Below, one piece after another: positions 37,641-50,156 of a DNA stretch of 64,000 bases. Position numbers and translations under genes: made by a program. Under the pieces are notes generated by a model. It was not told the origin of the DNA, did not search any database, and saw only the letters and a list, made by a program, of their open reading frames with translations. Origin of the DNA: Parus major (lineage: Eukaryota; Chordata; Aves; Passeriformes; Paridae); contig NC_031770.1 of NCBI RefSeq assembly GCF_001522545.3, positions 2,154,182-2,218,181 on the forward strand, in the 5' to 3' direction. Position 1 is the first letter of the stretch. Each line of letters begins with the position of its first letter.

Positions 37641-40600
37641 GACAATGAGTGGACATACAAAAATAAGAAGCAGTTCCTGTACTCTGGAGCTGCTGCTGTA
37701 GCTTATACCTCATCTCTAAAGATCTGGCACATTTTTCCTGCATAAAGCAAAGCAAAAAAGGAAAGAGGTGTGTGAGTGTGAGAATAGATCATGGAGTTGG
37801 CACCTGTGTCAATCTAAGTGATGCAATTGAGATGTTCCTCCACTGAAATCCTACCCTAGGACTGTCAATGGCAGATAAAGAGCTCCCATTACTTTCAAGA
37901 ATAAGAACATGATTCACAATAAAATACACTTTGGATTGAAAAACTGCATTTATGTCCAGGCTTAAGCACAGAGAAATCAGTTTCTTAACACTCTATCTCT
38001 GATCTGAATGTCCGTTCTTCACACACGTTGTGCCCATTTAAGTCAAGAGATTTACCACAATGAAAGAGAAGTGTCACCCCAGAGGCTTCACTGTGTTTAT
38101 GTGTTTAAAGACAGAAGAAAAGAGAAAAAATGAATAAAAGTCCTTTTCTTATACCTTTCTATCCTCTCACTAGCATGCTATAACATGTCTGTAATACCCA
38201 CTAAATTCATTTCCCAGCCCTGGCAAATGAAGCCTTTACCTTGATGTGCACAGACAAATAAGAAGTTTAATCATTATTAGCATTAAAGAATGAAATGTCC
38301 CACCAATTCAACACTGAAGTGGTGAAAGGAAGTTTTAACATGGGATTTCCTGGGGTATCTCTCAGTAACTGTTTCAATCCCTTCCAGCTCACACATTTAC
38401 ATGTAACCAACCTCACAGGGTTGTAACAACTCCATAGGGTCTCAGCCCTCTGTCAAAAAGTCTGCTTGGAAGAGTCTTGAAATCCTGACATGAAGATGGC
38501 ACAGGAAAACATCCCTCCTCCCTTCCCAGGAACAGGATGTTCCTCTGGGGGAGAATTTAGAAAGCAACACTGAGAGGACTTTGTGAAGCAATTTCATGGG
38601 ATGGTGTTTAGAGAGAAAAGCTGAAAAGAAAAAGGAGCTGGTTGCTCTCTCGGTCCAGCTCGTGCTGAGCAAAAGGAATGCTCGTAGTAGAACCTAAATT
38701 CACCTGTTAGGAAGGCAGAGAAAGCCCAGGAAAAGCTCTTACAGCTGATGGGATCAGGGAAGGAGGGACATGTCAGCCACATTTGATATTAAACAAACCA
38801 CTGGGTGCTCAAAAGCAGATTCATTTCAGAGAGCCAGAGGGGGAACAGCAGAGCTGGGAAGCACCCAGGCCTTGAGTGAGCGAGGAGACAGCAGGACACA
38901 AATTCACCTCAAGTGCTGCTGTGCCACCAACCCCTAGGCCCAGTAACCAAGACAGTCCTCAAAAACACTTTAAACTTCACCTTCTCTTGACTCACACCAA
39001 GCTTGAAGGATTTCCTTTAGCCAGGGCTGGTTCTCAAGGCAGACAAATCCAGAACTCCGTGGCAGCATCCCCAACACACAAACTGCCTCTACACCTCTCC
39101 ATTCCTGAGGGATCCAGGAGTTACCCTGCCTTTCTTCCTAGCCTCAACTTCAGAATCAGCTGCATCACTCCTACCAAAGCTTTCCAAAGCAGGAGCCTCA
39201 GCACACAGCTGGAGCAGACAACTTGTGCCCAGGCAGTTGAGGTTTACAGAGCTGTGAGCGACTGAGGATGGGTCAGTGCCACCCTGGGGCTCACAACTCA
39301 CCTTCCCTCCTCACTAAAAACAGGAGCAGTGAATGACCTCCAGAGCAGTGAGTAGATGTGAACAGCAGTTAAAAGTGTGTAAGAAATGAAAACATTATTT
39401 ATGACTCAAATACCTGAAATGGAAGCTCAAAACCGTTTGTCTCCTGTTTAAACATGGAGATTTTGCTGCAGTGACCAGCTAACCTGTGCCTGGACTTCTG
39501 GACCCTAAGCCTTCTGCAAATCCCATTCATTCCTCTTTGTTCCTTTTGCTAATATTGGCCTTTTTAATCTCCCTTCATTTGGAAGCACCAGCCCTCCCAA
39601 TACCTTTAACCACCCTCATTGCACTTTCATTGAAATCAATGGGGCTTTGCAAATTACCGTTGTAGAGCTGAATCCATTATGCCCATTACAGATTTAAAAA
39701 CATGATGACAAGAATCTCATCTGCACGCACAACTCCCTCTCTTCTGCTGTAAATAACTCAGCCAGATCATTTTTTAAATCCTGAAGTGCCTAAATTAAAG
39801 ACTAACAATATGCAAAATTTCATCTTCAAATAAGTCTCTGGCTTTCTTTTTTTTTTTTTTTTTGTAGCTCAGATAACACAGCACTTTTCACAGACTCAGC
39901 TAAACTGTGATAGCTTTTGTTTGTTTTGCCTTGTTTCTTGTTTAAAAATGGATAAAGGCATGTCGGGCCAATTTCATTTAAATGGGATTTCGGTGACTGA
40001 GAAGTGAAATGGCAGAATTTTGGTTCTACATAATGTTAATAAGGAGAATTATCAATCCAGCATCACTGCACAGCCCTTCCAAACAGGCTCTGACAACTCC
40101 TAATCACACTAAAAACCCCATTTCCCCTCATTAGTGCCAGCAGGGAGGGAAGCAGCAGAGTTCCTTGGATGTCACCAGGCTGAGGCTGATTTCACCATGG
40201 GACAGCTCTGAGCTTCCACACTGATCTCTGCAACCTTCTCCAGGGCCTGTGGCTGCCTGACCCCGCCTCACAAAGCCTCAGGAGCTGGGATTTCCTTCCT
40301 GCTGTTCCTTCCAAGCCCTCCAGAGCTGTGCCACCAGGGCAGGGTGACTGAAAGCCCCCAGCTGCCGTGCCCTGTGCTGGGGATTTGGGGATTCCTGCTG
40401 CCAGGTCTGCCGCAGAGTTTTCATTTGTGCCCTGTGGTGGCGCGAGGGAGGGAAGAGGAGGATAAAATGCAAGGGAAACACGGGGACAGGGAGAGTGTCT
40501 GATGCTGTTCCCTTTTCTGTGGTGGCCCAGGGACACCAAGGACACATCCCAGGCCCAATGAGGAGCCTCGTGCCACGTCCTTTGAGGCTGTTGTCACCTG

Positions 40601-41163
40601 GCCAGCACAGCCCTCCCAGGAGCAGCAAGACAAGACTCTGTGGAAGGAATAAAGCGATTTTCCCCAAGGAACTTTCCTCCTCCTGTGGGTGGGAATGATT
40701 TAGCCCATTGTGCAGTCTCCACCACTGTGTAATTTATATTCACTGGGGTGCCAGAACTGCACAGTCTCCTCTAAATATAAGCAATTAACTCCCATTAGCA
40801 TTAGTGGGAATCACTCAGGAGACTATCCACCATTATTGATTACCTCTTTTTTTGTACCAACTCAAAAAAATGTACAAAGAGAAGAAAATCACATAGTTAG
40901 TGGCTTTGGCTAAGTGAAGGCAGGCAAATAAGATTCATTATCATTCTTCAGCTAAACAGTGGGGCTTATTAGAATGTAGTTCATTTACATACTTTGATCT
41001 GATGGGTGTAGATACCTAATTATACAGCAGCCAGCAACTTATTTTTGATGTTTTTTATTAATTAATATTCAGCATTATAATTAAATGCTCAGGCTGCTCT
41101 TCTGCAATTTCTTTTTTTCTTCTTGTTGTTATTTCTAACACAAAAATAACTTTAAAAACCTAC

Positions 41164-41228
41164 CTGTGAAGCCCATGAGCAGCAACACCATGCAATGATA
41201 TGTACTCCATCACTTGTAAAAAATGTGG
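41164..41228 (-). CDS. Possible - strand exon, 65 nt
   Basis: On the - strand the acceptor ACTTTTGCCCTCACAG is followed by 21 open codons plus 2 nt and the donor TCACAG|GTAGGT. The peptide is PHFLQVMEYISLHGVAAHGL plus one residue, which looks protein-like. It begins in phase 0, the phase in which the exon candidate at 46454 ends. No family is recognised. Its shortness makes chance a serious alternative. Confidence 0.28.
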
Positions 41229-44200
41229 CTGTGAGGGCAAAAGTCTGTGTGGGCATACCCAGATTTTGATCTCTCCCCTGCTGGGATGGAGTAGAAGCTA
41301 CAGAATTTAGGAGATATTCGAGGTTTGCACGATCTGCCTCTGCCAGAATTCTCTTGTTCTGAGCAGCTCAGAAGTCTCCTCTGCAAAGCAGGAATCTCTG
41401 CAGGAAAAGAGATATCCATCCTGCTAAAACTCCAGGAGTTGCCTGATGATTAGGTCATTAAATAAACCAGCCATGAGAGCTGAATTATGTACAGATCACT
41501 ATAAAAGAAATAATGAAATAAATAGCAAGTGAAGCTCACTAAGCCTTGGAATACAAAGAACTTTTTGCAGACACTGCCAAGCAAGCTGAAAAATTAATTT
41601 ACTATTTGTTCCCAGTTTTGTTACGATGGTATCTTCACAAGTCTGAGCCATTAGCATGTGAGTTTCCAATTATCCTCTGAGCCTGGTAATGTCCTGTCAT
41701 TCACCTCCAGGGATTTATGTCAGGATCCAACTCGGTTCCTAAGTGATCTTCCAGCGGGACAGAATGACAGCACCATTATAGCTCCCTCCAGCAGATGATG
41801 GTAATGATATTATTATTCCCCTGATCAGCTTGGTGATGATTGTTTGAACTTTATCAGTATTAATAGAGAAAATAATAAAGGTATTAATATTTGAAAGCTC
41901 TCTGTATTGTGTTTAGTATCATATTATTGCTACATTTTATGGCAAGTACTTTGACATTTCAGTGAATTTCCATTTACAGTATTACCACTATAATCTACTC
42001 ATTTTATAATTGCTTCTGGATAGTTGTAAGGTTTAATTTCTGATATTTCCTCTCAATAAAGAAACCTGCATATGAAATTAATATACAGTTATCCTCACAA
42101 ATTTACATTGTTAGCCTAGCATTGTGGGGGGTTTAAAACAGCCAAAAATATTCTGTGTGACTACTGGAGCAAATAAACCTTATTGACTTGTGGGGTTCCA
42201 CGGTGGCCAAGATTGCTTCTAATTCTGCAGAAGTATCTTCTCCATCAGAGCTATGAACAACATCCACAGAAAAGGGCAAGAGCTGCTGAGCAACCCAGGC
42301 TGAGATTTTCAGAAGGAATTTCCAAGATGGAGAAAAACACATCAAACAATCACCCTGTGCTGGGAAGGAGTCAAAAAGAGCAGAAAATCTTCTGTCCAGG
42401 AAAAGGTAGCAGGCATAATGACTGGGTTGGGATAGAGCCATCCCACTTGGATATAACCTGGAAATATTTGATGGAGTGAAACAGCTGCTAAAGAGCCTGG
42501 GAAATGAATTTTCTGGATTTGCCCTTTGCCAGGGGCTGGGCCAGGAAGCAAACAGAGAGGAGCAATGGAGATGGACACACTGGAGCTTGTGTGGAACACA
42601 GGAAAGATACAGAGAACACAAACCAGAATTTGCACCTCGTTTCTGCCTTGATGGTACTTTTTGAAAGCATTCTAGCAAATATTTATACCCTGTGCCACAT
42701 GAACTTCTTCAGAGCAGTGTAGCTGCTCCTGCAGAACTGCAGATTTCATCCCAGTATCTGCACACAATTCTGAGTCACTTCAATTCTTCTTGTAACAGCT
42801 TGCACAAAGTTAATAAAGCTACAATTTTGCAGAGTTACAAGCCCATATATTCTGACTGCTCACACCCCTTTTTTCTAAAGGGAAATAAAAAGAAAACTCT
42901 GGCTTTAAGGAAAACACCAGCAGTAGTCTGCCACCTCCTTAGTTTTATGAGTGAGGAATCAAAAAGGCAAAGTTGGTAACTATTTCTCATTTTGAGGTTC
43001 AGCTTAAGCTGGTTTTTTTTGCTTTACTCTCTCAGTTCCAGAGCAGCTTGTAAATCAATGTCAGACACATCACGTGAGAAATCCTCCATGAAATGTTTCT
43101 AGAACTGAGGGATACCCAGTGAGATGCACAGGTAGAAAATACCTCTGATATTTCATATTGCCAGGAGCTCTCTTGAGAGCCAAAAATGAGGTGTGAGGAG
43201 GGATGGCAGATGTGCAGGGGAAAGGGCTTCAACAACAGCCAGGTCACTGTGACTCATGGCACAGGATAATGGTGGCTCTTGGGAGCCCTGATCACCCATG
43301 AGAAGCTTTTAAACAGAAAAGACAAACTGTTTATACAAAGGCCAGGGTTATTAAATAGAGCCTGGATCCAGATATCTATTTCAGACAAAGGGCTAAACCC
43401 CAACACTCAAGAAACTCTTTTGGTTTTAAGTTTTGCTCTTAAAATTCTCGCTGTGTAAGACATGAGATTAAGAGGTCTGTTCTAAGGATCTGCTATCCAA
43501 ACACAGGATTCACTTGCATTATGAAATCACCAGGGATGGAACTGAAAGTTCAAAACCTCCTCTGCCATGCCTTTATTACCTATCAACTCATGGAAATGCC
43601 AACACCCAAGATCCCAGCATTTCCTGTTTTCAGCCAGTTCCTGGCACAGACCTGGACTGAGCATCACCCATACAAGTTTTTTCCCCAGCCTTCAGCTTGG
43701 CCACCTTTGTTTGCAGGCTCCGAGGGCAGGAATTGCTGACATTCTCCAGGAAGCCAGCAAACAGTGCTAAGAGAGTCTCATCAGCCCAGGATGTCCTGTG
43801 GCTCTGGAGCTCTGTACCAGGGCTGAATTTGTGCCCAAGTCAGATTGCAGTAGCAGGAACATTAAAGGAAAGCCCTGGGCTGGCGGCTGCCTCACAATTG
43901 TATTTACAATAGCCTCTCTGCCTTTGTCAGGCTTGTTCTCCATGGAATTGCATACCCACTTAAGGTTATGAATTTGATTTATCTGCAAGATTTGAGGTGA
44001 GTTTCAATCCTTGTGGAAGCAACAGAACGATGGCAGGGAGCAGGAGAAGATGCAGGGAAGATATATCTGTGTGGGAATTTACCACCCGCAGCTTTGTCAG
44101 GGCCCTGCAGTGCTGATTTGCAGAGCTTTGTGATACACATTTCTTGTGTGGCCACTCCTAAATTAGTTCAGATTTACATCACTGTGGGCAGCATGAGAAA

Positions 44201-45567
44201 ATACAGATCTGAACCAGCAAAACCAACACGTGCTGGGACTGAGGTGTCAGGAAGCCCAGATGGATTGTGTCACCTGCATTTCTGGCTCTGCAGCACGCTC
44301 AAGCTGACTTCTGTGGGGTTACATTACAATTAAATTGATTTCCCACAGCATTAATTTCATAGCCATGTTTCAAATTGCTTAAGGCTCTGTCCAGAATAAT
44401 GCTGAACTTGGGACAATAAAAAAGTGGAGGCGTTTTGAATGACTCTAAAGATGTCACCATGAGACATTGCAGGAGCAGCTTCTGCTCAGTGCAGTGGAAC
44501 ACAGGCTGCACTTTTCCACGGATCCCATGGAAGCAGCAGCCCCAGAGGTGAGGAACTGTCTTTTACAGCAGACTCCAAAATGCTGTTTATTGTAAAGCTG
44601 GAATGCACTTCAAAGCTGTTTCCAGCTGACATTCCAAGTGTAGCTGAAGGCACTTTACATCCTATTGATGACCTTGGATCACTTGGCAAAGTCTCCCAGG
44701 TGCAGGTTCCCAAAATACAATCTGCACCCAGTTTTTGGATAATACTAAAATAGCATCCCCAGCTACATCTTAGTTCCATTTTTCTGCCATAGACCTAAAT
44801 CTTGCATTTTTCAAATCAGTGGGAGGTTTGCTTGAGGAAGAAATAAAAGATTAGAGCTGCAGAAAACACAAAGTCAGTAATTTGGCAGCCTGATTTTATA
44901 ATAATCTTTGTCTAATGATTATTTAATATTGTACTAGGCTATTTAAAAGAATATTCTACAAAGTATTGGAGCTTCCTTTTCAAAGCCTGTGTAAAATGTG
45001 ATTTGTAATTAGTAGCTTTAGATATGCAATGTGTGTGAGAGAATATTAGTATTCCATAAAAGCTGCTGTCAGTATAAGTTATATGAAGAAGCACAAAATA
45101 ATATGAATACTTAATAGCCAAAATACTTTATTTAAAATTTATTTACTAGATTTTATAGCTCCACCTGAAGAACTTCAGAATTTTTTTTTTTTTCCTTTAA
45201 ATTCTGTTCTGAATAAATGATTTAGGAACTATGACCATAAATGACCTGAGCACTAAGGGAATGTATTAAAATTTACTTCTAAGTACTTCAAAGCATTTCA
45301 CTTTATTCACATATAGATACTGGATTTATTCACCCAGCTTGTTACAACAGCTCTGGAAACTACCACAGTAAATGTTCATTAAATATTCTGATATTTACAG
45401 TAGGATGCAATAAATTCCAGTGACTGATGGCACCGCTGGCTCTGAGTTTGGAGTGTGGCCAGTTCCTTACAAATTCCAGGTGCATCCATGGCTGTGCAGG
45501 AGAAGGGGAGCAGATTTTTTGGGAGCTGGAGGTGTGTGGAGAGCCCAGCTCAGGCGCTCAGCAGGCT
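41229..45567. other. Non-coding stretch, no gene recognised
   Basis: The 181-codon - strand ORF at 42133-42678 shows no domain or splice support and is rich in Ser, Phe and Cys. I take it as chance. A T13-14 run lies near 45180. I see no mobile element. Confidence 0.5.
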
Positions 45568-45583
45568 GTGCAGCAGAGGGCAC
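45568..45583 (+). promoter_or_regulatory. CTCF-like motif
   Basis: The + strand reads GTGCAGCAGAGGGCAC, a good match to the CTCF core CCASYAGRKGGCR. It lies in a locally GC-rich patch 67 bp before the 102-bp tandem duplication, and is the only strong match in + orientation. Confidence 0.4.
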
Positions 45584-45649
45584 TCACACTCTATGGAACA
45601 GGCGCTCCGCACCGCTGGCCAGCCCGGCACGCACAGCTCTCCCTCCCCT

Positions 45650-45853
45650 CTGCTGCACAGTTCCATACTCATCTTATGCCAGCTCCCTCGGAATTATTGC
45701 AAGAAAGCTAAGGGGGAAAAAAAAGCCTTGCACCATTTGTTTGCTCGGACCCTGCTGCACAGTTCCATACTCATCTTATGCCAGCTCCCTCGGAATTATT
45801 GCAAGAAAGCTAAGGGGGAAAAAAAAGCCTTGCACCATTTGTTTGCTCGGACC
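45650..45853. repeat. Perfect 102-bp tandem duplication
   Basis: The segment 45650-45751 is followed at once by an identical copy, 45752-45853. Identity over the whole unit, including an A8 run, means a very recent duplication, a polymorphic copy number or an assembly error. The unit is 34 codons long, so it leaves a 201-codon + strand ORF (45420-46025) open and repeats 34 residues in it. I see no other evidence that this ORF is translated. Confidence 0.97.
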
Positions 45854-46453
45854 TCTGAAACCTCCTCACACACATCCTAAGAGTCTCAGGGACAATCCTG
45901 TGGGTCTTAATCCAATCCTTGAAGAGCTTCCCAACAGGCACAGGGAGCAGGATTTGGTCATCAGAGAAGGAAAGAACCAAAAATGTTTCTTAAACTGCCT
46001 GGAGCTGAAGCAAGAATTTTTTTAAGGCAGCAATAACATCAGCACTGGTTGTGATCCTGTGATCCTGACATGCTGCTACTAAACCGTGAATATTAAAAGA
46101 ATATCTAAATTATTGAGTCCTGTGTTCCCTAATGTTGTGCCATGGGTTGATTTCTCCCTCCACAAAGGAGTTTTCTCAGCATATTCCCTTTCTGTCCTAG
46201 ATAAAATAATTTCTTATTTTTCATCTACTTCTGGAAAGTAATGGCATGGTGAAGAATGTGATGTGTGAGCTACAGATGGCACCGAAAGAATCCAAGAAAT
46301 CTAAAAATACCCTAAGTTTTACAGGAGAGGTTTCATAAGGTGCCTGTCTCCTCCTTGACATCACTATTCAGCTGGCTATTGAAATGGGACTAATTTAATT
46401 AAGAGAACAGCTCAGATAAAACATTTTTGTCAGATTCCCCAAGTCCTATTCAC

Positions 46454-46563
46454 CTTGCTTGAGAACTCAAGCAAGTCTCCTCTGAAGCAGTCCAGTAGCA
46501 GAGCTCCCGTCATGCCAGCTTCGCTGAGCACAGCCACAATAGGAGCAATTGGCACAAAGGAAA
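46454..46563 (-). CDS. Candidate - strand coding exon, 110 nt
   Basis: On the - strand the exon follows ACATTAACTTCAGCAG, where either of two CAGs could be used. It holds 2 nt plus 36 open codons and ends at AGCAAG|GTGAAT in phase 0. The peptide is hydrophobic and helical in character, including FVPIAPIVAVLSEAGMTGAL, then LLDCFRGDLLEFSSK. This resembles a segment of a helical-repeat or membrane-associated protein, but I cannot name a family. The frame is open for some distance beyond both ends. Possible neighbours in phase are 48611-48635 upstream and 41164-41228 downstream. Confidence 0.35.
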
Positions 46564-48596
46564 CTGCTGAAGTTAATGTAAAGATTATCATATTATTTTT
46601 CCAATGCTGACCCAACGGTCAAGGCAATTGCTGGCAAGAAATTGTTCGCTGCAGTCTTGATCTTTCACTCCTCAAAAGCTCCAGGTGAGTTTTATTTGCA
46701 GTGTTTGGTCCTGAAACCCTCACAGCTTGCCACGAGATGATTTCATTCCTCTGCTTTCTCAAGTAGCTGAAGCAAAAGCAGCTATTTCTAAGCAATAAAC
46801 AGCAATTGTGGGTTTGGGCTATATTTTTTGAGGATTTTTTTGTAAGAAACATAAGCAGAATGGTGAGACTATTCCAGGAGTTAAAATACAAACCAGGTTG
46901 TTAATTTGACTGCGCTCTCCTAGCATGTAATTTGATTTCCTAATGATAAATTTCTGATCTGGTTTCAGTAGGTAATCAAATACCACAAATCCACTTTGCA
47001 TTTTAAAAAGAATGGTGTATTTTATAGGAAAGAGAAAAAGCTGGAGAAGATAGGTTTGTGGCTAAACAATAGAGTTCTTCAGATCCCAAACAGCATTTTC
47101 CTAACTGTATTCCATAAGTGCTGGAGAAAGGTGGGGAAAGAAAGGGAGCCAAGGAGAAAAGGGTTAATAGAAGTTTTCCAATCTATCATTCTCAAAGTAA
47201 ACACATAAACAACGAAGAAAAGCCTCTATCTGACCAAGGGAGAAGAGTGTTAGAAGGATGTAATGGAATCCCTGCAGCATTTCAAACTCTACTTCAAATC
47301 TAGGTCTCTTTCCACATCCCATGTTCATTGCTTGCAGCAAAACTGGGTTCCTTTAAAGAGCATGTCCCTTTATCATCATAGAACCAGCAGTTTCAGATTT
47401 CATACTTGTGATCTCAATAGCTGGCGGGAATTTATATTCAGAACACAACTTTGGTGTATAAAACTGGGGGGGAATCTCTGACAATGTATTTGTGTATCAA
47501 CCAGTAATCTGAGAGGGGATGGGGTATTTTTGCTGTCCCAACATTGTTTTTCAGATGTTAGGAAAAAAAGAGGAATACTAAACAAACAAGCAAGAATTGC
47601 TCTGTGTACTGTTTGAGAAATACTAAGGATGGGTCACCATTAACTGTTTAGTGCTTTTTTGCTGAGGGACTGTTTCCTAAGGAAATGTGCTGGCTGCAGC
47701 CTTTCAGCCTTGCCTGGTAAAGCCTTCAGTGGAGAAATCCCTGGCTTAGCACCTCTAAGTTTGTGTGCACATACAAACACTTGCACTGCTCATTTACCCT
47801 AATTAACACCCTGCAATTTCTCCTGGTTTGATAACTTGTAAGGGAGCCTGCTCAAACGTCAGTCTTCCTTGGGCACTGCACATTTTTGTCCTGTACAGAG
47901 GATTAGTGACACACTCAGGTGCACACAATGTTCTTGGGACTTGGCAGGATTAAGCTCAGAATGTTTTTCTCCTTCAAAACTCTTTAAAAGTCTCGACAGC
48001 ACCTTTTGCCCTCTTTTCTCTATAACCTATTTCCAAAGGAGACACATGATGCAGCTTTCAAGCCTTAGTCTTTCTTTTCTAGTGGTTCAGCTTAAAACAA
48101 GTCATCTTTCTATCCCCCTAAACAGATAAAAAAATTCCTCCAGAACCCTGAGAAATGCATATTAATAAAAACAAATATGAACCCACTTTTCCATTATTTT
48201 ATTTTTTTTTTCCTAGTGAGGCCTGTGGTCAATCTCATATAAAAATCTCTGGGAAAAATGGAGAAGTGTGATCAAAGGTAGATGTTGCTGTACCCCTGAT
48301 CCCACAACGTAATCCCAAAGAGGAGCCCTGAGCTGGAATTCCTGATGCCAGAAGAGACACTGTGAATCATGGAGAACTTTAGGAAAGCAATAAGATCTCT
48401 CCTTCAACAAAAACAGTTGCCCCCACATGAATCCCACTCTTGGCTATTTTGCACTGGTGTACTGACTTAATCAAGGAGGTAACTTAAGTTGAATGTCCTG
48501 GCTTTGGAGAGATTATTGGCATTATTTACCTTCTTTTTTTTTTACCTACCAGATTTTTAATTAAATTAAATTCCCCATGCCTGGTTAGCTATAAAG

Positions 48597-48910
48597 TGCA
48601 TATTACTTACCTGCATCTTCAGATCTTTTACAGTCCTGAGGGTAAATCCATAATTAGTTGGTTTTGTAAAATGCATATTATTTACTTGACAGGCCAGAGT
48701 GGCTCTAGAGGAACTGTCCTCATGTCTTGGTTAAGTGCATAATTAGGCAGGTTTTTTAAACCTATGTTATGTTCCCCACATTGAAGCCATTGCACTCCAT
48801 TTGTTAAATATTCATACTTCTTTTTTTTTTTTTTTTTAAAATGTATTATTTACTCAATCGGTCAAGACAGCGTGTAATTATGTATTTAGAACGTGTGCAA
48901 TGCATAATCA
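48597..48910. promoter_or_regulatory. Cluster of POU/homeodomain-like sites
   Basis: Within 310 bp there are TGCATATTA (48597), ATGCATATTATTTAC (48671), GTGCATAATTAGG (48735), ATGTATTATTTAC (48841) and ATGCATAATCA (48900). The ATGCATAAT and TAATTA types are known binding forms for POU (Brn/Oct class) and homeodomain factors. The density suggests an enhancer, but AT-rich DNA produces such words easily. A T17 tract splits the cluster. Confidence 0.35.
48611..48635 (-). CDS. Possible 25-nt - strand micro-exon
   Basis: On the - strand GGATTTACCCTCAG is followed by 25 nt and then ATGCAG|GTAAGT, a near-perfect donor. In the frame that joins both neighbours it reads DCKRSEDA plus one base. It lies inside the POU-site cluster, which could equally explain any conservation. 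It is very short, so it has support only as part of the chain 49162, 48611, 46454. Confidence 0.18.
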
Positions 48911-49161
48911 AAAATACTCATGAAAATGTATGGAAAAAATTACTTTGCACTATTAGGGCATTTTTAGGCCACTGTGTCCTCCCCATTGTCTCTCAAATAC
49001 CAAGTATGTTCAGAACAACTATTTAATGAAAAAAGTGTTCAAAACCAAGCTCTACTTAACAGGATACTTGCATGTTGACCTAAGCTTTTAGACTGATTTC
49101 ATAAATAACAGGAGCATTTGTGCTATTTAGAAGAGAATAAAACCTGATTTTAGAATCCTAC

Positions 49162-49213
49162 CTCCTCAGTCTTTTGGGACAGATTCTCTCCAGGATAAAG
49201 GAGTGTTGTTCCA
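49162..49213 (-). CDS. Possible - strand exon, 52 nt
   Basis: On the - strand the acceptor AGTGCCTTCTTCAG is followed by 1 nt plus 17 open codons (GTTLLYPGENLSQKTEE) and the donor GAGGAG|GTAGGA. It ends in phase 0, matching the micro-exon at 48611. A further 33-nt piece at 50124-50156 (acceptor CCCTTCCCATAACAG, donor CAGAG|GTAGGT) would precede it in phase. All are short and unrecognised. Confidence 0.2.
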
Positions 49214-50156
49214 CTGAAGAAGGCACTGGCATGTTGATCAGCAAAGCAGAGATGTCCTAAAACCAAGAGCTATGCTCCTGTCGATGCAATAGAGACCTTT
49301 GAGGGTGACCATTCCCCATGGAAAAAGCCTGGCAGGAAACTGATATTTCCATGGGACTCAGATGGGGGACACTGGATGTGCACACATGAGGATTTCATGG
49401 AGCTGAAGTTGAGGGACGTGAGGTGGTGAACAATGTGATAAAATCTGGAGAAGGTTTGAAACTACCAACAGGGGTTGAAGTTAAATAATCAGAGAGGATT
49501 ATTTATTTATTGGGACATCCCTGATCTTGTATCGCCCTCAGTGCTGCAAAACCGAAGGAGAATGGTGTGATGTTTAGTACCTTGTCAGGTCCCAGCTGTT
49601 CAGAAAGGGTGACACATCAGCTTCTGGATGGAAAGAGCATCTTCCTAAGCATCTGCTGTTCATCTACTGGGGGCAGCTAAACAAGAATTCATCCTCCTCT
49701 CCTCCCATCTGCACCTCCCAGCCTGTGCCTCCATTTCAGACAATCCCTGTAGCTCCCAGCCCCTGGCCAGGTGTGGAGTCAGACAGAAGCTGCAATGCCT
49801 TGGGGGTGGGCACCTCCTCCAAATCACAGCTCAACACCAACAGCAACGGAAAGAACAGAATGTCCCATCCTGTCACACAGCCCAGGAAAGTGCCAGCTCC
49901 CCTTAAAACCTCCTTCACACTCCCTGGAGTTCCCTCCTCGCCCCAAGTGCTGCAGCGAGGCCAAGCTCCACCCCAAACCCCTGATGTATGGCACGAGGAA
50001 CTTGCCATGAGCAGAATGTGCCTCCTTTCTGGAATCTGCTCAGGTTATGGGCACACAATCAAATGCAATCAAGGCACAGCAGCTAAACAAGCCAGCACCT
50101 GGCAGCTGGGCCTCTAAACCTACCTCTGGAAGTGCCTTTGTGTTCCTCCCAGAAGC

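Larger units (their letters stand above)
33294..41163. other. Non-coding stretch with small AT-rich repeats
   Basis: No gene is recognised. Contents are a T15 tract at 33836-33850, a CTCF-like site at 33858-33873, an AT-rich palindromic patch at 35650-35770, a short repeated patch at 37570-37640 and a T17 tract at 39847-39863. A 41-nt exon-like piece lies on the - strand at 38704-38744, with acceptor CCTTCCCTGATCCCATCAG and donor ACAG|GTGAAT. It could follow the piece at 41164 in phase but is too short to call. Confidence 0.45.

Noticed and set aside
39297..39308. 12-nt - strand micro-exon with GTGAGT donor near 39.3 kb
   Set aside because: It is too short. The signals match by chance at this length, and no transcript support is visible.
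42133..42678. 181-codon - strand ORF
   Set aside because: It is rich in Ser, Cys and Phe with no motif, no supported splice sites and no initiation context. It is best read as chance.
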